Source: Blautia hansenii DSM 20583 (GTDB lineage: Bacteria > Bacillota > Clostridia > Lachnospirales > Lachnospiraceae). From it: 64,000 bases of DNA. A model generated the notes under the pieces. It ran no database searches and was not told the origin of the DNA. It saw nothing but the letters and a program-made list of their open reading frames with translations. Where the stretch lies: the NCBI RefSeq assembly GCF_002222595.2, contig NZ_CP022413.2, forward strand, positions 566,501 through 630,500, in the 5' to 3' direction. Position numbers and translations under genes: made by a program. How positions within the stretch are numbered: position 1 is the stretch's first letter; every line of letters starts with the position of its first letter. Of this stretch, positions 35,486-45,660 are shown piece by piece.

Positions 35486-36911
35486 TCAAGGCTCATGGGC
35501 AATGAACTGTGGGGGCACAAAAGAATTGTGTACACCTAATTTAAATCGAATAGCAGAAAGCGGAATGCAGTTTCAAAATTTTTATTGTGTATCACCGGTC
35601 TGCTCTCCGGCAAGAGCCTCTGTACTTACCGGCGATATTCCTTCTTCTCATGGTGTACACGATTGGATACGAAGTGGAAATATTGATAAAGATAAGTTTG
35701 AAGAGGCAGGCAGAGAAAATCCGTACTGGAATGGGTATTCTTGTGAAGACAAACCTATTTCTTATTTAGAAGGAAAAACTACATACACAGATGTGTTAAA
35801 TGAAAATGGTTATAGATGTGCTCTGGCAGGTAAATGGCATTTAGGTGACAGCGTTTGCCCTCAACATGGTTTTTCCAAATGGTATACCATCGGATTAGGC
35901 GGATGTGATTATTTTCATCCGGATATTGTGGAAAATGGAAATATAAAAGTTCTGCATGAGCAGTATGTTACAGAAGTAATTGCAAATAAAGCGATAGAAT
36001 ACTTAAACGAGTTTCAGCATCAAGAAGAACCCTTTTATCTTTCTGTGCATTTTACAGCACCTCATTCTCCATGGGGAGAAGAACAACATCCTAAAAAATG
36101 GATGGATTACTATGAAAATTGTGATTTCCAAAGTATTCCTGATGAGGCGGATCACCCGGATTTAACTACAGGACCGGTATTTGGAACTGAAAAGAGAAAA
36201 GAAAATCTCAGAGGTTACTTTGCGGCAATCAGTGCAATGGATGAGCAAATCGGAAGGATTTTAGATACCCTTGAAGCAAACGGGTTAAGAGAAAATACTC
36301 TTGTTGTTTATACAGCAGATAATGGTATGAGTATGGGACATCATGGTGTATGGGGAAAAGGAAATGGAACGTTTCCTTTCAATATGTATGAAACATCTGT
36401 AAAAGTACCATTTCTTATGTCTTTACCGGGGGTAATTCCTCAAGGAAAAAGAGAAGAAACTATTCTTAGCGCATACGACATTTTTCCCACACTTTTAGAG
36501 CTTTGTAAGCTCGATAGAAAGGAATGTGAGAAATTGCCGGGCAGAAGCTTTGCATATCTTCTTCGATGGGAAAAGGAACACAAGAAGAGGGACGAAGAAA
36601 TCGTGGTGTTTGATGAATATGGTCCGGTGCGTATGATTCGCAATCAAGACTGGAAATATATTCATCGATATCCGTATGGTCCTCATGAGCTATATTATTT
36701 AACGGAGGATCCGGAGGAAAAAGAAAATTTATACGGACAACCGGAATATGAAAAAATGGTAGTCGAAATGAGAACAAGGTTAAATGAATGGTTTAATAAG
36801 TATGCAGATGAAAAGGTAGATGGGGTAAAAGAGAGTGTCACCGGATTGGGACAAATGTGTCGAGCCGGCATTTATTCAGAAAAAACAGATACGTATTATT
36901 GTGAAAAATAG
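35457..36911 (+). CDS. Cys-type S1 sulfatase 3
   Basis: This 484-residue protein without a signal peptide starts inside the end of the GH43 gene, after GGAGGGAGGAG. Cys49 in CSPAR is the formylglycine site. MADDQG supplies metal Asp residues, followed by GKWHLGD, TAPHSPWG and TADNGMSMGHHG (Asn in place of His after Asp, a common variant), then GKGNGTF. It acts with the other sulfatases on imported fragments. A short decayed relic of a second copy lies at 45661-45740. Confidence 0.93.
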   Translation: MNILFIMADDQGSWAMNCGGTKELCTPNLNRIAESGMQFQNFYCVSPVCSPARASVLTGDIPSSHGVHDWIRSGNIDKDKFEEAGRENPYWNGYSCEDKPISYLEGKTTYTDVLNENGYRCALAGKWHLGDSVCPQHGFSKWYTIGLGGCDYFHPDIVENGNIKVLHEQYVTEVIANKAIEYLNEFQHQEEPFYLSVHFTAPHSPWGEEQHPKKWMDYYENCDFQSIPDEADHPDLTTGPVFGTEKRKENLRGYFAAISAMDEQIGRILDTLEANGLRENTLVVYTADNGMSMGHHGVWGKGNGTFPFNMYETSVKVPFLMSLPGVIPQGKREETILSAYDIFPTLLELCKLDRKECEKLPGRSFAYLLRWEKEHKKRDEEIVVFDEYGPVRMIRNQDWKYIHRYPYGPHELYYLTEDPEEKENLYGQPEYEKMVVEMRTRLNEWFNKYADEKVDGVKESVTGLGQMCRAGIYSEKTDTYYCEK

Positions 36912-36939
36912 TATGATCATGGCGAAAGAGGAGAAAATT

Positions 36940-38118
36940 ATGGCACAGACATTTGAAACCCTTGAAAAATATCAAGGGTGTAGTCAGGAGTTGATTGAAC
37001 AGGCAGTTTGTCAGGCAACAGATATTGTAAAAGGAAATTTAAAGGATTTTACAGATTTTTTTCAGTCACCAAATACGAAGCAGGGATTTTATTGGCAGAC
37101 AGAAAACGTAGAATGGACTACAGGTTTCTGGACCGGTGTGGTGTGGCTGGCTTATGAGCTTACAAAAGATGATGAATTTAAGAAAACAGGAGAAGTTCAC
37201 GTAGACAGCTTCTTAAATCGTATTCAGAAAAAAATCGATGTGAATAATCATGATATGGGATTTCTGTATAGTCTTTCCTGTGTTGCGGCATATAAACTTT
37301 GCGGAAATGAAAAGGGAAAAGAGGCGGCAATATTAGCAGCCGATCACCTGCTTACCAGATACAGAGAAAACGGAGAGTTTATTCAGGCATGGGGAAATGT
37401 AGGAAATCCAAAGGATTATCGCCTAATTATTGATTGTCTGTTAAATCTTCCCTTATTATACTGGGCAACAGAGGCAACAGGAAATCCGGAATATGCTGAA
37501 AAGGCATGCAAGCATATTCATACAGCAATGCAGTGCGTGTTAAGGGAGGATCATTCTACTTATCACACCTACTATATTGATCCGGAAACTGGAAAGCCTT
37601 CTCATGGCGTAACGCATCAGGGAAATCGAAACGCCTCTGCATGGGCAAGAGGGCAGGCATGGGGTGTTTATGGTGTGGCTTTGAGCTATCGCTATCAAAA
37701 AAATCCAGAATATATTCAGATGTTCCGTGATGTAACCGACTACTTTATTGAGCATTTACCGGATGATTTAATTCCATATTGGGATTTTGACTTTGACACA
37801 GGGAGCACAGAACCAAGAGATTCTTCTTCCTCTCCTATTGCGATTTGTGGTATTTATGAAATGCTTCCGTATCTGGAAAAAGAGGAAGCAGAAAAATACT
37901 GTATGGCAGCCGATAAAATGTTGCGTGCTTTGATTGAGAGCTGTGCGGTAAAATCCATTGAACAGTCGAATGGACTTCTGTTGCATGGCACTTATGCAAG
38001 AGACACCAAAGAAAATACCTGTACGGATAGAGGTGTGGATGAGTGTAATACATGGGGGGATTATTTCTATTTAGAAGCTCTTAGAAGAAGATGTGGAGCA
38101 TGGAACCCTTACTGGTAA
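36940..38118 (+). CDS. GH88 unsaturated glucuronyl hydrolase, copy 1
   Basis: The start is ATG at 36940, after AGAGGAG; a longer frame overlaps sulfatase 3. The 392-residue cytoplasmic enzyme has an alpha6/alpha6-barrel layout. The family landmarks are VEWTTGFWTG, NHDMGFLYSLSC with the first catalytic Asp, LIIDCLLNLPLLYWA with the second, ARGQAWGVYG, and WDFDFDTG. GH88 enzymes hydrate the 4,5-unsaturated uronic acid left by a lyase such as PL8, releasing it as a keto acid and freeing the hexosamine. It is followed 11 nt later by sulfatase 4. A second copy is at 49066. Confidence 0.95.
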   Translation: MAQTFETLEKYQGCSQELIEQAVCQATDIVKGNLKDFTDFFQSPNTKQGFYWQTENVEWTTGFWTGVVWLAYELTKDDEFKKTGEVHVDSFLNRIQKKIDVNNHDMGFLYSLSCVAAYKLCGNEKGKEAAILAADHLLTRYRENGEFIQAWGNVGNPKDYRLIIDCLLNLPLLYWATEATGNPEYAEKACKHIHTAMQCVLREDHSTYHTYYIDPETGKPSHGVTHQGNRNASAWARGQAWGVYGVALSYRYQKNPEYIQMFRDVTDYFIEHLPDDLIPYWDFDFDTGSTEPRDSSSSPIAICGIYEMLPYLEKEEAEKYCMAADKMLRALIESCAVKSIEQSNGLLLHGTYARDTKENTCTDRGVDECNTWGDYFYLEALRRRCGAWNPYW

Positions 38119-38129
38119 GGAGGAAAATC

Positions 38130-39509
38130 ATGAAGAAAAGACCAAATTTATTATATGTTTTTCTGGATCAGTGGAGATATCAGGCAATGGGGTATGCAAA
38201 ATCAGATGAAGTGTGTACGCCACACATGGACAGCTTTGCAAGGGAAAGCTTAGACTGCACCGAAGCGGTCAGTACCTTTCCACTTTGTTCTCCTCATCGT
38301 GCATCTCTGTTTACGGGAAAATATCCTTTTAGTGTAGGAATGTGGACCAACTGTAAAATAGGATTGAGTGAAGTCTTAATGTTAAAACCGCAGGAAACCT
38401 GTATTGGAAATGTATTAAAGGATACAGGCTACCATACAGGTTATATTGGAAAATGGCATTTAGATGCTTCCGAACAGAACTTTGAGAAAAATCCGATTTC
38501 CGGGGCAAGTCACTGGGATGCTTATACACCACCGGGGGAAAGAAGACAAGGTTTTGATTATTGGCTGTCTTATGGTGCTTGTGATGAACATTTAGATCCC
38601 CATTATTGGGCGGATACACCGGAACAGATTAAGCCGGGTTGCTGGTCGCCGGAATTTGAGACGGATAAGGCATTGGAATATATGGAAGAAAAGAAAAATC
38701 AGGCGGAGCCCTTTGCATTGTTTGTCTCTTACAATCCACCTCATCTTCCGCATGAATTGGTACCGGATAAATATTATGAACAGTACAAGGATATGCCGGT
38801 GTATTTCAGAGAAAATGTGCCTGAGGAAAAACGGACTCCGGATATGGAAACTATTACCAGACAGTATTTTGCAGCAGTTACCGGTGTAGATGAACAGTTT
38901 GGAAGACTTTTAGAGTTTTTGAAAGAAAATGGAATGGAAGAAGATACGATTGTTGTACTTTCTGCAGATCATGGAGAAATGTTAGGTTCACATGGACACA
39001 TGGGCAAAAATGTATGGTATGAGGAGTCTATCCACATTCCGCTGTATATTCGTCAGAAAGGGCGTCTTGTTCCTGTAAAATATAAGGAGTTAGTAGCAAG
39101 TCCAGATCACATGCCTACAATTTTAGGACTTCTGAATATTCCTGTACCGGATACTTGTCAGGGCTTTAATCATGCACCAGGAATACTGGGACAGGAAAAT
39201 GATGCGCCACAAGATGCGTTTTTATGTTCTTATCCGGGAATGCCGGAAATGGTGGCAGCCTTTGAAAAACAAGGGCTGAACAGTAAGTGTTATGGTTGGC
39301 GAGGGCTTCGGACACATACATATACTTTTGTAATAAATAATGGATATGAGCCGGGGGAAAAACAGGTGAAAATGTTGTATAATAATGAAGAAGATCCTTA
39401 TCAGCAAAATCCCATTATGATTACGGAGCTGAACGAGGAACTTGCAGCAGATTATGAAAAACGTCTGCGGGAATATTTGGATATGCAACAAGATCCATTT
39501 CTTATGTAA
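38130..39509 (+). CDS. Cys-type S1 sulfatase 4, copy 1
   Basis: The start is ATG at 38130, after a TAAGGAGG that contains the GH88 stop codon, indicating translational coupling. At 459 residues it has no signal peptide. Cys53 in CSPHR is the formylglycine site. LDQWR, GKWHLDAS, NPPHLPHE, and SADHGEMLGSHG with GKNVWYE complete the active site. It is nearly identical to the copy at 50256. The conserved pairing with GH88 in both copies suggests it acts on the same disaccharide. Confidence 0.94.
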   Translation: MKKRPNLLYVFLDQWRYQAMGYAKSDEVCTPHMDSFARESLDCTEAVSTFPLCSPHRASLFTGKYPFSVGMWTNCKIGLSEVLMLKPQETCIGNVLKDTGYHTGYIGKWHLDASEQNFEKNPISGASHWDAYTPPGERRQGFDYWLSYGACDEHLDPHYWADTPEQIKPGCWSPEFETDKALEYMEEKKNQAEPFALFVSYNPPHLPHELVPDKYYEQYKDMPVYFRENVPEEKRTPDMETITRQYFAAVTGVDEQFGRLLEFLKENGMEEDTIVVLSADHGEMLGSHGHMGKNVWYEESIHIPLYIRQKGRLVPVKYKELVASPDHMPTILGLLNIPVPDTCQGFNHAPGILGQENDAPQDAFLCSYPGMPEMVAAFEKQGLNSKCYGWRGLRTHTYTFVINNGYEPGEKQVKMLYNNEEDPYQQNPIMITELNEELAADYEKRLREYLDMQQDPFLM

Positions 39510-39547
39510 AAGCGAGAGGCTGTTGCTTAGGCAATAGCCTCTCGCTT
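39510..39547 (+). other. Strong intercistronic stem-loop after sulfatase 4, copy 1
   Basis: A 17-bp stem (39510-39526 with 39531-39547, AGCGAGAGGCTGTTGC pairing with GCAATAGCCTCTCGCT) has a TTAG tetraloop. No T-run follows. A matching hairpin lies at the same place in copy 2. Confidence 0.7.
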
Positions 39548-39580
39548 GTATCAACGTATTTGAAAATCAAGAGGAAGATT

Positions 39581-40903
39581 ATGGAAAGGTGATAGGTTAT
39601 TTTTATTATGGCAGATACCCAGCGTACGGATATGCTGGGGTATTACGGAAATTCTGCAATGCTTACACCAAATCTGGACAGACTTGCGGCAGAGGGGATA
39701 CGATACGATAAAGCCTATACCACACAGCCTGTATGTCAGCCTGCGAGATCTGCGATTTTTACAGGAAGCTATCCTCATTCCTGTGCCGGATGGTCGAACT
39801 GTATGGGACTTTCCGATAATGTACAAAGCATTGGACAGCGCTTAAGCGATGCAGGAATTCACACTGCTTATGTAGGCAAATGGCATCTGGACGGCGGAGA
39901 TTATTTCGGACTGGGCAGATGTCCAAAGGGATGGGACGAAGATTACTGGTATGATATGAAATGCTTCTTGGATGAATTGACACCGGAAGAAAGATATCGT
40001 ATCCGCCAGATAGAAAGCATTGAAAAATACAACATTACCAAAGATATGACTTACGGACACCGCTGTGCAGACAGAGCCGTGGATTTTATTGAAAAACACA
40101 AAGACGAAGATTATTTTCTGGTTATGTCTTTAGACGAGCCTCACGGTCCTTATATCTGTCCGAAAAAATATGTGGATTTGTATAAGGACTACGAGATACC
40201 GGTAAAAGAAAATATGAAGGATACGCTGGAGGATAAACCGGAGCACCACAGAATTTGGGCAGGAGACCAATACTTAAAGGCATGTCGTGAAGACTTTAAG
40301 CTCAGTCCAAAAGAATTTTTAGGCTGCAATACCTTTGCGGATTATGAAATCGGCAGGGTTTTGGATGCAGCGGCGCAGTATGAGGAAGAACTGATTATTA
40401 TTCATACCTCCGACCACGGAGATATGATGTACGGACATTCCCTTACAGGAAAAGGACCTGCTTTATATGAAGAAATTACACATATTCCGCTGATGATTAA
40501 AGGCTTTGGAAAAGGTGTGGATAAAAATCCAGTGTCTCATATTAACTTAGCGCCTACGATTTTTGATATGTTTGGTGTGCCAATTCCAAAGATGTTTGAG
40601 GGAAGAAGTATCTTTGAGAAAGTGAAAAATCCGGAAATACGCTGCAATGACTATGTATTTATGGAATTTGGTCGTTATGAGGTAGACCATGACGGATTTG
40701 GCGGTTACCAGCCCCTTCGAGGCGCTTTTGACGGAAGATATAAAATGGTAATTAATTTGATGACCAGTGATGAATTGTATGATTTACAGGAAGAACCGCA
40801 GGAAATGAAAAACCTGATTAACGAGCCGGGCTATGATGAAATCAGAAAGAGACTGCATGAGGCAATTCTCAATCATATGTATAATACAAGAGATTGGAAA
40901 TAG
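39581..40903 (+). pseudogene. Sulfatase 5, copy 1, decayed at both ends
   Basis: Compared with the intact copy at 51705, the true start region (ATG at 39581) runs into TGA and TAG after three codons, where copy 2 reads Arg-Gln. Translation could restart only at ATG 39608, losing the first beta strand and its first nine residues. At the other end, homology stops at 40894 after TRD, and about 75 C-terminal residues are replaced by IS66 sequence. The middle is well preserved, including CQPAR, GKWHLDGG and TSDHGDMMYGHS. It is probably non-functional and recently inactivated. Confidence 0.85.
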
Positions 40904-42111
40904 AATTCGGTGTCAATGGGTGGAAACAGTTACCGGATGCCATTTCCAAAAAATATCATTTTGTACCTGCGAGGGTAGAGGTAGAAGAACATCACATCGG
41001 TGTGTATGCCAGCAAAACAGATGAGCACATGGTCAAAGCAGACCATCCAAAAGCATTACTGCATGGAAGTTTGGTATCACCATCTCTTGGAGCTGCGATC
41101 ATCAATGGAAAGTATGTGAATGCAGTTCCTCTCTATCGGTTAGAGCAGGAATTCCAGCGTTATGGCCTGCAGATCACAAGGCAGAACATGGCAAACTGGT
41201 GCATACGTTTGGCAGAGGAATATCTATCGATCCTTTATGATCATCTTCATGAAGAATTGTATTTCTATCATGTGATCCAGGCAGACGAGACGCCGGTGCT
41301 TGTAAACCATGACGGACGCAAAGCCGGAAGCAAAAGCTGGATGTGGGTATACCGTTCTGGTCATCTGTATCAAGACCGGCAGATTGTCCTGTATGAATAC
41401 CAGCAGACAAGAAATGCATCCCATCCACGGGAATTCCTGAAAGGATACGATGGCATCTGTGTAACAGATGGTTATCAGGTCTACCATACTTTAGAAAAAG
41501 AATTGGAAGAACTGACCATTGCTGGATGCTGGGTGCACTGTCGCCGCAGATTTGATGAAGCTTTGAAGCTGATTCCCAAACCATCCCAAAAGGAATCCAA
41601 TGCATTTCTGCTGATGAAACAGATTCAGGCAATCTATCGGGAAGAAGGGAAATTGAATGACCTTTCTTCTGATGAACGACTTAAACAGCGACAGGCGGTT
41701 ATCAAACCTCTTGTGGATGCTTTTTTTGCGTACCTGAAAACCATAAATGTGTCCAAAAAGGACAAATTTGGTGATGCCGTTAGATATGCACGAAATCAGG
41801 AAAAATATCTCCGGGTATTTCTTACAGACGGAGATGTTCCGATTGATAATAATGCATCCGAAAGGGCAATCCGAGGTTTTTGTATTGGAAAGAAGAATTG
41901 GCAGATGATCGATACGATTCATGGAGCCAAATCTTCCGCAATTATTTACAGTATTGTAGAAACTGCAAAAGCCAATAATCTGAAACCTTTTGATTATGTG
42001 CAGCATCTCTTGGAAGAGATTCCGAAACACATGAATGATAAGGACTGTTCTTTTCTGGAAGATCTTCTGCCCTGGTCAGAAAAACTTCCGGCAGGGATTC
42101 GCAAAGCTTAA
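40894..42111 (+). pseudogene. IS66 transposase (TnpC), N-terminally truncated
   Basis: The frame encodes about 405 residues, against roughly 520-540 for full TnpC. The N-terminal coiled-coil and zinc-finger part is mostly missing. The DDE catalytic residues are present: Asp in QADETPV, Asp in VTDGYQVY, and Glu in NNASERAIRG. The C-terminal LLPW motif is also intact. The frame opens with a TTG at the sulfatase junction and has no credible ribosome-binding site. It is unlikely to move on its own but could be mobilised in trans. Confidence 0.9.
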
Positions 42112-42172
42112 ATATCGGTGGCTGCAAAGCAGCCGCCTAAAAATGTCAAGGTACTCGCTATTTTGCGTTTAC
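40895..42172 (+). mobile_element. IS66 family element, 5'-truncated remnant
   Basis: Only the 3' part of an IS66 element is present: a truncated tnpC, a small hairpin (42118-42137), and a right end whose outer sequence GCGTTTAC (42145-42172 region) reads GTAAACGC on the other strand, as IS66 ends do. The left end, the two small accessory genes and the transposase N-terminus are missing. The left boundary is fused directly to sulfatase 5, so a deletion joined them. Confidence 0.8.
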
Positions 42173-42192
42173 GGAACTTTAGTGAAGATTAA

Positions 42193-43959
42193 ATGAAAAA
42201 AATATTAAAGCTGTATTTAAATAAGGAAAAGGATAAGGCGAAGATGGGGAAACAAGTTATTAAAGATTGGAAGCCAATTTATAAAATAGCAGAAGTATCA
42301 GGAGTTTTTCTTGGTGGAATTATGCTGGTACTTATATTTAGAGGCGGGTTTGATGTAATGGAAACGTGGCTACTGCGTATGCTTATAGATGCTGCAAAAG
42401 AAAATCAAGCCATCATAGGCATGTGTATATTTTTGGTTTGTTTGATTTTAGCAGAAGGTATCATGGGAATTATATCTGGAATGTGGATTGGTAGGACTGT
42501 AATAAAAGGAAGAAAAAAAATTCAGGTGTATTTAATGAATAAATTACTGGATTGTCCTCATAGTACTCTTTCAGATATGGGAACAGGAGAAATTTTGACA
42601 CGTTTGCAAACAGATAGCCGCCAATGTGTGGAAAGTATCCGATACTTTTTACAGACGGTGGTGTATGGGGGGATTCTTTTCATTTGGCCAATTATTATCT
42701 GCTTTTTTATAAGCTGGCAATTAACTCTTTTAAGCATCCTTATGGTTCCGCTTATTTTTGTTTGTGCAAAAAAATTCAGTGTCAAGATTGGTGCTGCTTC
42801 GGAAGAATTACAAAATAAAGAGGGAAAAGCAAATAAAATATTTCAAGAATGTGTTTGGCAGATACCGACAACAAAAGCATATTCTGCCCAACAAGAATGG
42901 ACTGGTTATTTAAACCAAACATTTTGTGAATTATATCGGGCAAAAAATAAAAAAGTGTTTTCTCAGTTGGTTTATGAGCCGTTTTTAAATATTATTCAGA
43001 TACTTCCTCAAATTGTAATTATAGCAGTGGGCGGTTGTTTGCTTATACAGCATAAAGTTACAGTAGGAGATTTATTACTGTTTACTATTTTTTTAGGCTA
43101 TATTACAAATGGAATGATGGGAATTCCACAATGGTTGGCACAGTATCGACAATTTTCAGGACACAGAAAAAGAATTTTTGAAATTCTGCAAATTCCATTT
43201 TTTTCGGGGAAAGACGTGGAAAAGGAAGAAAAGCCGGATATTATTTTAAACAGTATGGAGTTTATGTATGCTAATAGAAAATTCGGGATAAGCGATATTT
43301 CAGTAGAAATCGAAAAAGGAATGCATGTTGCCATTGTAGGAGAAAGTGGATGTGGTAAAACAACATTGTTGAAAACCATTGCCGGTTTAAATAGACCGCA
43401 AAAAGGAGAAGCATTTGTATTGGGCTATGATTTATTTCAATGCCGGCCGGAACAACTGTATTGTCATTTAGCATTAGTGTTGCAGGACACGTATTTGTTT
43501 CCGGGAACAATCAGAGAAAATCTGATTGCCGGAAACAGGAATATTTCTTTGGAGCAATTAGAAAATGCATGTAAAAAAGCTAAGATATGGGAATGGATTT
43601 GCAAGCTTCCGAAAGGACTTGATACAACTCTTTCGGAGTTCTCCAGTAATATTTCAGGAGGACAAAAGCAGCGAATTGGTATTGCAAGGGCAATTTTGCG
43701 TAAAGCAGATGTATGGCTTATAGATGAACCTACCAGCTCTTTAGATTATCAGACTGCTCAGGATATTTTAAATAATCTTAGGGATATTACCCGTACATAT
43801 ACGACGGTTACAGTTACTCATGATATGAGCAATATGTCAGAGTATGATTTTATTTTAGTTATGGAAGATGGAAAATTGGTGCAAACAGGACCCCACTTTG
43901 AATTGTTGAAAAAAGAAGGTGTTTATGCAAAACTCTATGAAAAGGAGAGAAATGAATAG
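42193..43959 (+). CDS. ABC exporter half-transporter A (permease-ATPase)
   Basis: This 588-residue protein has a six-helix type I exporter domain (about 35-340) fused to an ATPase domain. Walker A is GESGCGKTT (near 388), the signature is ISGGQKQRIG, and Walker B is VWLIDEPTSS. It pairs with the exporter gene 2 nt downstream, probably as a heterodimer. Base composition is visibly more AT-rich than the neighbouring glycan genes. It lies between the two copies of the duplication, right after an IS66 end, so it probably arrived by transfer. No peptide or modifying-enzyme gene is next to it, so the cargo is unknown. Confidence 0.9.
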   Translation: MKKILKLYLNKEKDKAKMGKQVIKDWKPIYKIAEVSGVFLGGIMLVLIFRGGFDVMETWLLRMLIDAAKENQAIIGMCIFLVCLILAEGIMGIISGMWIGRTVIKGRKKIQVYLMNKLLDCPHSTLSDMGTGEILTRLQTDSRQCVESIRYFLQTVVYGGILFIWPIIICFFISWQLTLLSILMVPLIFVCAKKFSVKIGAASEELQNKEGKANKIFQECVWQIPTTKAYSAQQEWTGYLNQTFCELYRAKNKKVFSQLVYEPFLNIIQILPQIVIIAVGGCLLIQHKVTVGDLLLFTIFLGYITNGMMGIPQWLAQYRQFSGHRKRIFEILQIPFFSGKDVEKEEKPDIILNSMEFMYANRKFGISDISVEIEKGMHVAIVGESGCGKTTLLKTIAGLNRPQKGEAFVLGYDLFQCRPEQLYCHLALVLQDTYLFPGTIRENLIAGNRNISLEQLENACKKAKIWEWICKLPKGLDTTLSEFSSNISGGQKQRIGIARAILRKADVWLIDEPTSSLDYQTAQDILNNLRDITRTYTTVTVTHDMSNMSEYDFILVMEDGKLVQTGPHFELLKKEGVYAKLYEKERNE

Positions 43960-43961
43960 AA

Positions 43962-45581
43962 ATGGGGAAAATACAGTTATTTGAAAAAAAACACAAGCTG
44001 GCGTTGGGGTGTGGATATGTTCTCTATCCATTAGCAAAATGTGGCTCTACCTTACTTTTGGCATCTTTATTTAGCCAAGTGTTTGCCCTTATTACAAATT
44101 CCAAAAACCAAAGACAGTTTCTTAGTTTAGTAGCGATAAATCTTCTTTTGGTGGCAGGCTGCATTTTTTTGATGGTTATTTCCAAGTGTATTATTCAAAT
44201 TTTTTTGAATAAAGCAATTATAGGATTGAAAAAAAATTATGTGACTCATTTGCAAAATATGTCATTAAAAGAATTGCAGGGACAGCATAGTGGACATTGG
44301 CTGTCAATTTTAGAAAAAGATATTCAAAAAGTAGAAACATTTTTGGGAACGACAATGATACAGTCTGTTTTGCCCATTGTCATAGGTGGAGTTTGTATTA
44401 TTTCTATTTTTTTGAAAACATGGCAAATTGGTATGGTAGTTTTAATATTGTCGGTGTCTTCTCAGATAGTAAATAAGTATTATGGAAAAAAACATCGGTA
44501 TTATCAACAGACAATTGCAGAAGAGGAAGAAAAAATACAGGAATGCGAAACGGATTGTATTGCAGGAGAGGAAACAATTCGTGTATATCAATTAAAAAGC
44601 TTTGTATTAGACAAGGTAGAAAAATTATTTTGTAAAGTAAATGAAAAAGAAGATAAATATCTAGAACAAAGAACGCTACATTATTTTATTAGCGGAATTT
44701 TAGGAAGCTTAACAATGCTGACACCGATTGCTTATGGCATGTTGCTTGTTTCCAAAGGGGAGTATGAGATTTCAGAAATTATGTATAGTGTTCAGCTTTG
44801 TGGAAATGTGGGTTGGTTTTTGGGAAGTATTGCTTCTTCTATAGAAGAAATCAGTAAATACAAGGTTTCTTATAATCGCATCAAACACGTAATAGAAACA
44901 GAAGAAGATCAAGTCTGCTTTGTAGAGGAAAAAGAGAAAGGCTACGTGCTAAAAGCAGAAAAGTGGTCAGTGGGATATGGTGATGTAAAAGTTATAAATG
45001 AGATTAATTTTCAGGCAGAGAAAGGAAAATACATTGTTATAGCAGGGGAATCAGGAAAAGGCAAGAGTACTTTGCTAAAAGGGATTAAAGGGCTTTTGAA
45101 GTCAACAGGAAAGTTGTCATGTAATTTTGAAAATGGAAAATCCGAAGGAGTATTTAACAGTGAAATGATTTATGTCCCTCAAAACGTTGAGCTGTTTGAG
45201 GAGTCCTTTTTAAATGTTCTTACATATTGGAAAGAAATACCAATGGAAGAAGTAGAGTTATGTTGTAAAAGATGCTGTATTCACGATTTTATTCAAAAGC
45301 AACCGAAGGGGTATGAAACAATGATAAGAGAACGAGGAAGTAACCTTTCAGGCGGACAAAGGCAGAGGCTTGCTATTGCAAGAGCATTGCTTAAAAAGCC
45401 TCAAGTATTGTTGTTAGACGAGGCAACTTCTGCTTTAGATGAGAAAACGGAAAGACAGCTTTTTAAGAATATAAGGGAAGCTTATCCACAGATGACAATA
45501 TTATCTGTTACTCATAGGCTGGGAGAAATGGAAAATGCAGATGAAGTTTGGAAGATGGGAGATAATGTAAAACGTATATAA
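43962..45581 (+). CDS. ABC exporter half-transporter B (permease-ATPase)
   Basis: This 539-residue partner has an exporter membrane domain (about 20-300) and an ATPase domain. Walker A is AGESGKGKST, the signature is LSGGQRQRLA, and Walker B is VLLLDEATSAL. It is shorter than usual because the region around the Q-loop is compact. It is translated two nt after half-transporter A. It shares the AT-rich composition of its partner. Its function is probably export of a peptide or lipid; nothing in the window narrows it. Confidence 0.9.
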   Translation: MGKIQLFEKKHKLALGCGYVLYPLAKCGSTLLLASLFSQVFALITNSKNQRQFLSLVAINLLLVAGCIFLMVISKCIIQIFLNKAIIGLKKNYVTHLQNMSLKELQGQHSGHWLSILEKDIQKVETFLGTTMIQSVLPIVIGGVCIISIFLKTWQIGMVVLILSVSSQIVNKYYGKKHRYYQQTIAEEEEKIQECETDCIAGEETIRVYQLKSFVLDKVEKLFCKVNEKEDKYLEQRTLHYFISGILGSLTMLTPIAYGMLLVSKGEYEISEIMYSVQLCGNVGWFLGSIASSIEEISKYKVSYNRIKHVIETEEDQVCFVEEKEKGYVLKAEKWSVGYGDVKVINEINFQAEKGKYIVIAGESGKGKSTLLKGIKGLLKSTGKLSCNFENGKSEGVFNSEMIYVPQNVELFEESFLNVLTYWKEIPMEEVELCCKRCCIHDFIQKQPKGYETMIRERGSNLSGGQRQRLAIARALLKKPQVLLLDEATSALDEKTERQLFKNIREAYPQMTILSVTHRLGEMENADEVWKMGDNVKRI

Positions 45582-45610
45582 TAGAAATCAATATGTAATG
45601 TATGTATATA

Positions 45611-45660
45611 GGGAGATACTGGCAGAATATAAACTTGCCAGATGTATAGATGCCGTGTGC
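45611..45660 (+). pseudogene. Relic of a GH43 gene
   Basis: Fifty bases align without gaps to 34860-34909 of the GH43 gene with about 41 identities. The shared core is TATAAACTTGCCAGATGT. It carries no usable reading frame. It is directly joined to a sulfatase 3 relic, although the matching intact segments are about 1 kb apart, so an internal deletion happened. Confidence 0.75.

Larger units (their letters stand above)
36940..40894 (+). repeat. Segmental duplication, copy 1 (GH88-sulfatase-sulfatase)
   Basis: This block aligns gene by gene with 49066-53018 (3955 and 3953 bp). The GH88 proteins differ at about 27 of 392 positions, and the two sulfatase pairs are similarly close. Homology begins at the GH88 start codon and ends where an IS66 fragment interrupts the last sulfatase. 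In this copy that last gene is decayed. Confidence 0.9.

Noticed and set aside
40894..42172. Complete, active IS66 element
   Set aside because: The left end, accessory genes and the first quarter of the transposase are absent.
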